Assembly (NCBI GenBank): GCA_017647975.1
Contig: JAGCJL010000035.1
Span: forward strand, 1 to 33,616
Direction: 5' to 3'
Origin: Bacteroidaceae bacterium
Lineage (GTDB): Bacteria; Bacteroidota; Bacteroidia; Bacteroidales; Bacteroidaceae
DNA: 33,616 bases
Shown here: positions 33,502 to 33,616 of the stretch, piece by piece
Layout: every line of letters begins with the position of its first letter
Position numbering within the stretch: position 1 is the stretch's first letter
Notes under the pieces: generated by a model
The model's database searches: none
Seen by the model: the letters and a program-made list of their open reading frames with translations, nothing else
Told to the model about the DNA's origin: nothing
Translations under genes and position numbers: made by a program

Positions 33502-33529
33502 AATGTGTACTTCTATTCGTTTGTTTCGT

Positions 33530-33553
33530 TATATTTGCATTGATGCAAATATA
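33530..33553. promoter_or_regulatory. Palindromic double -7 element upstream of the VanZ-family gene
   Basis: TATATTTGCA (33530-33539) and TGCAAATATA (33544-33553) form a perfect inverted repeat around TTGA. Each arm contains TATATTTG, an exact TAnnTTTG. The minus-strand copy can start the VanZ-family transcript (ATG at 33501); the plus-strand copy points out of the window. The two promoters would overlap face to face. The remaining bases to 33616 are AT-rich with no feature seen. Confidence 0.55.
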
Positions 33554-33616
33554 CTGTAATAATTGTTAAACATTTTATATAAAGTAATTAAATGCCAAAT
33601 AATTATTTTAATTTCA

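Overview
The window looks like a chromosomal, mostly housekeeping segment from the order Bacteroidales, probably near Prevotella, Bacteroides or Muribaculaceae. Four signs support this. Promoters repeatedly carry the Bacteroidota -7 element TAnnTTTG, sometimes with TTTG at -33. There are few Shine-Dalgarno sequences. Rho has a long disordered insert. The window also holds typical Bacteroidales families: DUF4835/PorD-like, DUF3127, a BspA-type leucine-rich-repeat protein with a gingipain-like C-terminal tail, and a membrane-spanning TPR-HTH regulator. No insertion sequence, phage, CRISPR array or rRNA gene was seen.

Layout. 1-535: 3' end of an M24 Xaa-Pro aminopeptidase. 716-923: a rod-shaped structured RNA, a 6S-like candidate, ending in its own terminator. 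991-2559: a BspA-type secreted protein and an overlooked 58-aa protein. 2677-3937 (minus): FabK-type reductase and a small membrane protein. 4117-7463: anaerobic ribonucleotide reductase nrdD-nrdG followed by a nitroreductase. 7467-7725: a gutted acyltransferase pseudogene. 7731-9478: engB and a lipoprotein with a cysteine-less thioredoxin fold. 9685-11643: rho. 11709-12077 (minus): DUF3127 protein. 12258-22013: a tightly packed run dnaN, DnaQ-like exonuclease, coaBC fused to a PorD-like domain, recN, rlmB, a degenerate protease/TPR protein and a Sel1-repeat protein. 22062-22133 (minus): tRNA-Cys. 22283-25274: tilS, an SpmA/SpmB-like membrane protein and ybeY. 25416-28592 (minus): a serpin lipoprotein and a TPR/transmembrane/HTH regulator. 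28942-30015 (minus): an ArgE-type deacylase. 30174-33084: prfB, a CYTH protein and a PagL-like acyloxyacyl hydrolase. 33091-33501 (minus): a VanZ-family protein.

How the genes fit together. nrdD and nrdG make deoxynucleotides without oxygen. The dnaN run groups replication, repair, CoA synthesis and rRNA methylation. The PorD-like domain and the C-terminal tail of the BspA-type protein would both fit type IX secretion. The strongest candidates for something undescribed are: (1) the in-frame coaBC-PorD fusion, which leaves a signal-peptide-like segment inside one polypeptide; (2) a shared TCGGACA element about 30 bp upstream of the -7 boxes of both the serpin and the membrane TPR-HTH regulator, suggesting a small regulon; and (3) the 6S-like RNA.

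All calls come from reading the sequence and from memory of protein families. No database search or folding program was run.
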